A stretch of DNA of 64,000 nt, from NCBI RefSeq assembly GCF_044987625.1, contig NZ_JBJDSB010000002.1, forward strand, positions 310,001 to 374,000, in the 5' to 3' direction. This document shows, piece by piece, positions 61,277 through 64,000 of this stretch (positions are counted from its first letter, which is position 1; every line of letters starts with the position of its first letter). This DNA comes from Desulfobaculum sp044987625 (lineage in GTDB: Bacteria; Desulfobacterota; Desulfovibrionia; Desulfovibrionales; Desulfovibrionaceae). Below the pieces are notes generated by a model that had not been told where the DNA came from, made no database searches, and worked only from the letters and a program-made list of their open reading frames with translations. A program made the translations under genes and the position numbers.

Positions 61277-61290
61277 CTGATCGTGATCAG
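61277..61290. promoter_or_regulatory. RATC-NN-GATY site C
   Basis: The sequence CTGATCGTGATCAG lies in the 115-base gap between caiC and the hydratase gene, 51 bases before its start codon, suggesting an internal promoter or shared control. Confidence 0.45.
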
Positions 61291-61340
61291 TAAGTGACCA
61301 CCCGGCAGGTAATAATCACAGTCATAAAAGGAAGGTCGAC

Positions 61341-62192
61341 ATGGCTTTAAAGTTGGACATGCAGGGCAAGACCTACGGCCCGTTCGTGCGTGAGTATGAT
61401 TTCAAGGACCTGAGCCTCTTCGCACTGGGTTGCGGCGCCGGTTACGACGGCAAGACGGACCTCCAGTACGTCTACGAGAAGGACATGAAGGTTCTGCCTA
61501 TGTTTGCTGCCATGCCTATTGTGGACAGCGAAGTCACCAAGACTATCGACTACGGCTTCAACTGGGGCGGCTCCCTGCACTGGGGCTTTGACCTGCAGTT
61601 CCACCAGCCCATGACCGCTCTGTCCGGCACCCTGAGCACCCACGTTCTGCTCAAGGGCCTGTATGACCGCGGCGAAGGCCGTGGCCTGCTGGCGCAGCAC
61701 ATTGGCGACACCTACGACGAGAACGGCACCAAGCTCTTCACCAACGAGAGCTGGGACTGCGCCCTCTACGACGGCGGCTGGGGTGGCCCCAAGGCCCCCA
61801 AGGACATCGTCGAAATTCCCGAGCGCGAGCCCGACTTTGAGGTGAGTGAAGAGATCGCCCTGAACCGCGCCCTCATCTACCGCCTCTCCGGCGACTTCCA
61901 CCCCCAGCACATCGACTGGGCTTACGCGCAGGAATTCGGCCATCCCAAGCCGAACCTGCACGCCGTCAGCACCGCCGGTGTGGCGTGCCGTCACATCATC
62001 AACACGCTGTTCCCCGGCGAGCCGGAGCGCCTGACCCGCTTCAAGACCCGCATTACCAAGTCCCTGTACCCGGGCTGCACGATCAAGACCCAGATGTGGA
62101 AGTGGGACGACAATTCCATCCACTTCCGTGTGATTGACGCCGACAACCCCGAGATCGCGTACCTGAACTACGCTCTGGCCGAGTGGAAGTAG
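61341..62192 (+). CDS. MaoC/hydratase-2-type enoyl-CoA hydratase in the place of CaiD
   Basis: This 283-residue protein has the double hot-dog fold of eukaryotic-type hydratase 2 (as in peroxisomal multifunctional enzyme 2), not the crotonase fold of CaiD. N-terminal half: YALGCGA-like FALGCGAGYD, LQYVYEKDMKVLPMFAAMP and LQFHQPMTALSGTLS. C-terminal half: the hydratase-2 motif RLSGDFHPQHID with catalytic D185 and H190; the usual Asn of G-D-x-N-P is H187. LHAVSTAGVACR and YPGCTIKTQMWK follow. In this position it should interconvert carnitinyl-CoA and crotonobetainyl-CoA, an inference from context. Confidence 0.85.
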   Translation: MALKLDMQGKTYGPFVREYDFKDLSLFALGCGAGYDGKTDLQYVYEKDMKVLPMFAAMPIVDSEVTKTIDYGFNWGGSLHWGFDLQFHQPMTALSGTLSTHVLLKGLYDRGEGRGLLAQHIGDTYDENGTKLFTNESWDCALYDGGWGGPKAPKDIVEIPEREPDFEVSEEIALNRALIYRLSGDFHPQHIDWAYAQEFGHPKPNLHAVSTAGVACRHIINTLFPGEPERLTRFKTRITKSLYPGCTIKTQMWKWDDNSIHFRVIDADNPEIAYLNYALAEWK

Positions 62193-62235
62193 GGCGCTGA
62201 GCTTTTTACTGCTTCCGGGGCACTGCTCCGGGGCC

Positions 62236-62265
62236 GTCAGGGGGCGGCGCGCGTCGCTCCCTGAC
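62236..62265 (+). terminator. intercistronic hairpin before fixA
   Basis: An 11-bp stem with one mismatch (GTCAGGGGGCG / CGCTCCCTGAC, 8-base loop), no T-run. It separates the hydratase gene from fixA. Confidence 0.45.
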
Positions 62266-62297
62266 ACAAAAAGTATACGAGACAGATTGGAGAAAGC

Positions 62298-63071
62298 ATG
62301 AAGATCATCGTTGGATGCAAATTGGTTCCTGAAGAGCAGGACATCGCTGTCAACAAGGACGGCAGCCTCGACACCAGCAAGGCCGCTCCCAAGATCAGCC
62401 AGTTCGACCTCAACGCCGTGCAGGCCGCTGTGGACATGAAGGGCGAGATTGAGGGCACCACCGTCACCGCCCTGAGCGTTGGCGGCAAGGAGCTGGAAAA
62501 CACCAAGGCCCGCAAGGACATCCTGTCCCGCGGTATGGACGAACTCACCGCCGTCATCGACGAAGGCTTCAAGGGCGCTCTGCCGCACAAGACGGCCGCC
62601 GTCATGGCCGCTGCCGCCGAAAAGGTCGGCTACGACCTCATCCTCTGCGGCGACGGCTCCGGCGACCTGTACGCCCAGCAGGTTGGCGTGCGCCTTGGCG
62701 CACAGCTGGACGTGCCCACCGTCAGCGGCGTGAGCAAGATTGTCTCCGCTGAGGAAGGCAAGCTCACGGTTGAGCGCGCTCTGGAAGACGAAGTGGAAGT
62801 GCTGGAAATCGCTCTTCCCGCCGTTGTTTCCGTCACCGCCGACATCAACGTTCCCGCCATTCCGGGCATGAAGGCTATCCTTCAGGCCGCCAAGAAGCCC
62901 GTGAACGTGCTCACCGCCGACGAACTCGGCCTTGGCGAGCAGTCCGAGCTTGTGGAGTCCGTCTCCGTGCAGGCGCCCAAGCAGAAGGAACGGAAGAAGA
63001 TCATCATCGAAGGCGATGGCGAAGATCAGATCGCTGAATTCGTCGGCAACCTCCGCAAAGTCATCAACTAA
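62298..63071 (+). CDS. fixA: electron transfer flavoprotein beta subunit FixA
   Basis: This 257-residue ETF beta-type subunit pairs with FixB and carries electrons to CaiA. It follows E. coli FixA closely: MKII.G.K.VPEEQDIAVN, DGSLD.SKA..KISQ.DLNA, SRGMDELTAVID, LILCGDGSGDLYAQQVG and KKPVNV. In E. coli fixABCX is divergent from caiTABCDE; here it is downstream in the same direction. An ATG at 62298 has ggagaaag upstream. Confidence 0.93.
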   Translation: MKIIVGCKLVPEEQDIAVNKDGSLDTSKAAPKISQFDLNAVQAAVDMKGEIEGTTVTALSVGGKELENTKARKDILSRGMDELTAVIDEGFKGALPHKTAAVMAAAAEKVGYDLILCGDGSGDLYAQQVGVRLGAQLDVPTVSGVSKIVSAEEGKLTVERALEDEVEVLEIALPAVVSVTADINVPAIPGMKAILQAAKKPVNVLTADELGLGEQSELVESVSVQAPKQKERKKIIIEGDGEDQIAEFVGNLRKVIN

Positions 63072-63083
63072 ACGGGGAAGAAA

Positions 63084-64000
63084 ATGAGCAAACTTTCCAA
63101 CGTATGGGTATTCAGTGATGCGGCTTCCCGTCTGGCCGAAGTGATCGCCGGCGGCGCCGAACTTGGTGAAAAGGTCTCCGCATTCGTCCTCGGTTCCCAG
63201 GACGACGTGGCCAAGGCTTTCGCCCTTGGCGCCAGCGCCGTGTACCACCTTGGCGACAAGGACTCCGCAAGCATCGTCGAGGACTACGCCGACACCATGG
63301 CCAAGGTCATCGCCGAGGGTGAAACCCCGGCAATGGTCCTGCTGCCCGCTACCCGCCGCTGCAAGGGCCTTGCCTCCAAGCTGGGCGTGAAGCTGAACGC
63401 CGGCGTGCTGACCGAGGCCGCCGACATCGAAGCCGGCGCCGAAGGCGTGTCCGGCAAGCACATGGTCTACGGCGGTCTGGCCCTTGGCGAAGAGAAGGTG
63501 ACCTCCGCCGTCTCCATCGTCGTGGTTGCCAGCGGCGTGTTCGCTGGCGGCGAGGCCGACGCCTCCAAGACCGGCGAAGCCGTTTCCGTGGACTTCGTGG
63601 AGCCTAAATGCGCTGTGAAGTGCGTTGAGCGCCGCGCCAAGGAAGGCAGCAGCGTCGACCTGAACCGCGCCAAGCGCGTGGTGGGTATCGGCCGCGGCAT
63701 TGCCAAGCAGGAAGACATCGCCATCGCCGAACAGCTGTGCTCCGCCATTGAGGCCGAGCTGGGCTGCTCCCGTCCCATCGCCGAAGGCGAAAAGTGGATG
63801 GAGCACGAGCGCTACATCGGCATCTCCGGCGTTATGCCCAAGCCTGAAGTGTACCTCGCTCTGGGCATCTCCGGCCAGATTCAGCACATGGTTGGCGCCA
63901 ACGGCGCACAGACCATCGTGGCCGTGAACAAGGACAAGAACGCCCCCATCTTCCAGTTCGCCGACTACGGCATCGTCGGCGACATCTACAAGGTCATGCC
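63084..64000 (+). CDS. fixB: electron transfer flavoprotein alpha subunit FixB (runs off the end)
   Basis: This partial gene encodes at least 305 residues of an ETF alpha-type subunit that binds FAD and partners FixA. The N-terminus MSKLSNVWVFSDAASRLAEV and the C-terminal FAD site (RVVGIGRGIAKQ, GISGVMPKPEVYLALGISGQ, QHMVGANGAQTIVAVNKD, APIFQFADYGIVGD) are intact. It starts 12 bases after fixA with ggggaag. Only the last few residues are missing; fixC and fixX are expected beyond the window. Confidence 0.93.
   Translation, partial: MSKLSNVWVFSDAASRLAEVIAGGAELGEKVSAFVLGSQDDVAKAFALGASAVYHLGDKDSASIVEDYADTMAKVIAEGETPAMVLLPATRRCKGLASKLGVKLNAGVLTEAADIEAGAEGVSGKHMVYGGLALGEEKVTSAVSIVVVASGVFAGGEADASKTGEAVSVDFVEPKCAVKCVERRAKEGSSVDLNRAKRVVGIGRGIAKQEDIAIAEQLCSAIEAELGCSRPIAEGEKWMEHERYIGISGVMPKPEVYLALGISGQIQHMVGANGAQTIVAVNKDKNAPIFQFADYGIVGDIYKVM

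Overview
The window is GC-rich (roughly 60-65%) and reads like a chromosome of a sulfate-reducing deltaproteobacterium of the Desulfovibrio group. Evidence is three Desulfovibrio-type outer-membrane porins in a row, a NikK-like DUF4198 periplasmic protein, a leuACDB-nudix-metF-asd gene order, and a small 4.5S-type SRP RNA. This is inferred from family resemblance only; no 16S gene is present.

Layout. 0.1-10.5 kb (+): leucine operon leuA-leuC-leuD-leuB, an ABC-F ATPase, a Nudix hydrolase overlapping metF, asd and a class IV aminotransferase. 10.6-17.3 kb: glycosyltransferase, UV-damage endonuclease, Tim44-like protein, lone receiver domain, small membrane protein, NikK-like protein, SRP RNA with promoter and terminator, and an SGNH-like membrane-anchored protein. 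17.3-24.6 kb (-): two identical tRNA-Ser(GGA) genes, a tiny membrane protein with an in-frame UGA that looks like selenocysteine, a sugar aminotransferase, fabI, a nitronate-monooxygenase/FabK-like flavoprotein, purC and hisD. 25-30.2 kb (-): three porin paralogs, each with its own terminator. 30.5-36.5 kb: uvrC, an Rrf2 regulator, a UPF0173 hydrolase, ubiX, tRNA-Arg(CCG), an AT-rich orphan SUKH/SMI1 gene and an AEC transporter.

36.9-48.9 kb: a 266-bp tandem repeat followed by a compact P2-type contractile-tail cluster (gp37-like, V, W, J, I, H, fibre chaperone, sheath FI, tube FII, E/E' with a -1 slippery site, tape measure T, U, X, D). No capsid, terminase, integrase or replication genes are present. 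The order matches R-type pyocins, so I read it as a tailocin. Lysis and regulatory genes are not in the window.

49.2-64 kb: a methyl-accepting chemotaxis protein, a metallo-beta-lactamase-fold hydrolase, a TetR regulator (-), a 1.85-kb stretch without recognisable genes, then a long + strand operon: caiT, caiA, caiB, caiC, a MaoC/hydratase-2-type enoyl-CoA hydratase, fixA and fixB (fixB runs off the end). CaiT, CaiA, CaiB, CaiC and FixA closely resemble the E. coli carnitine-reduction proteins, but the crotonase-fold CaiD is replaced in position by a hot-dog-fold hydratase, CaiE is absent, and the fix genes sit in the same operon. A short dyad (RATC-NN-GATY) recurs upstream of tetR, twice upstream of caiT, before the hydratase gene and upstream of the chemoreceptor gene, suggesting one regulon for uptake, reduction and possibly taxis. 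Together these genes would take up carnitine-type betaines by exchange, activate them to CoA thioesters, dehydrate them and use the enoyl-CoA as an electron sink fed through FixAB.
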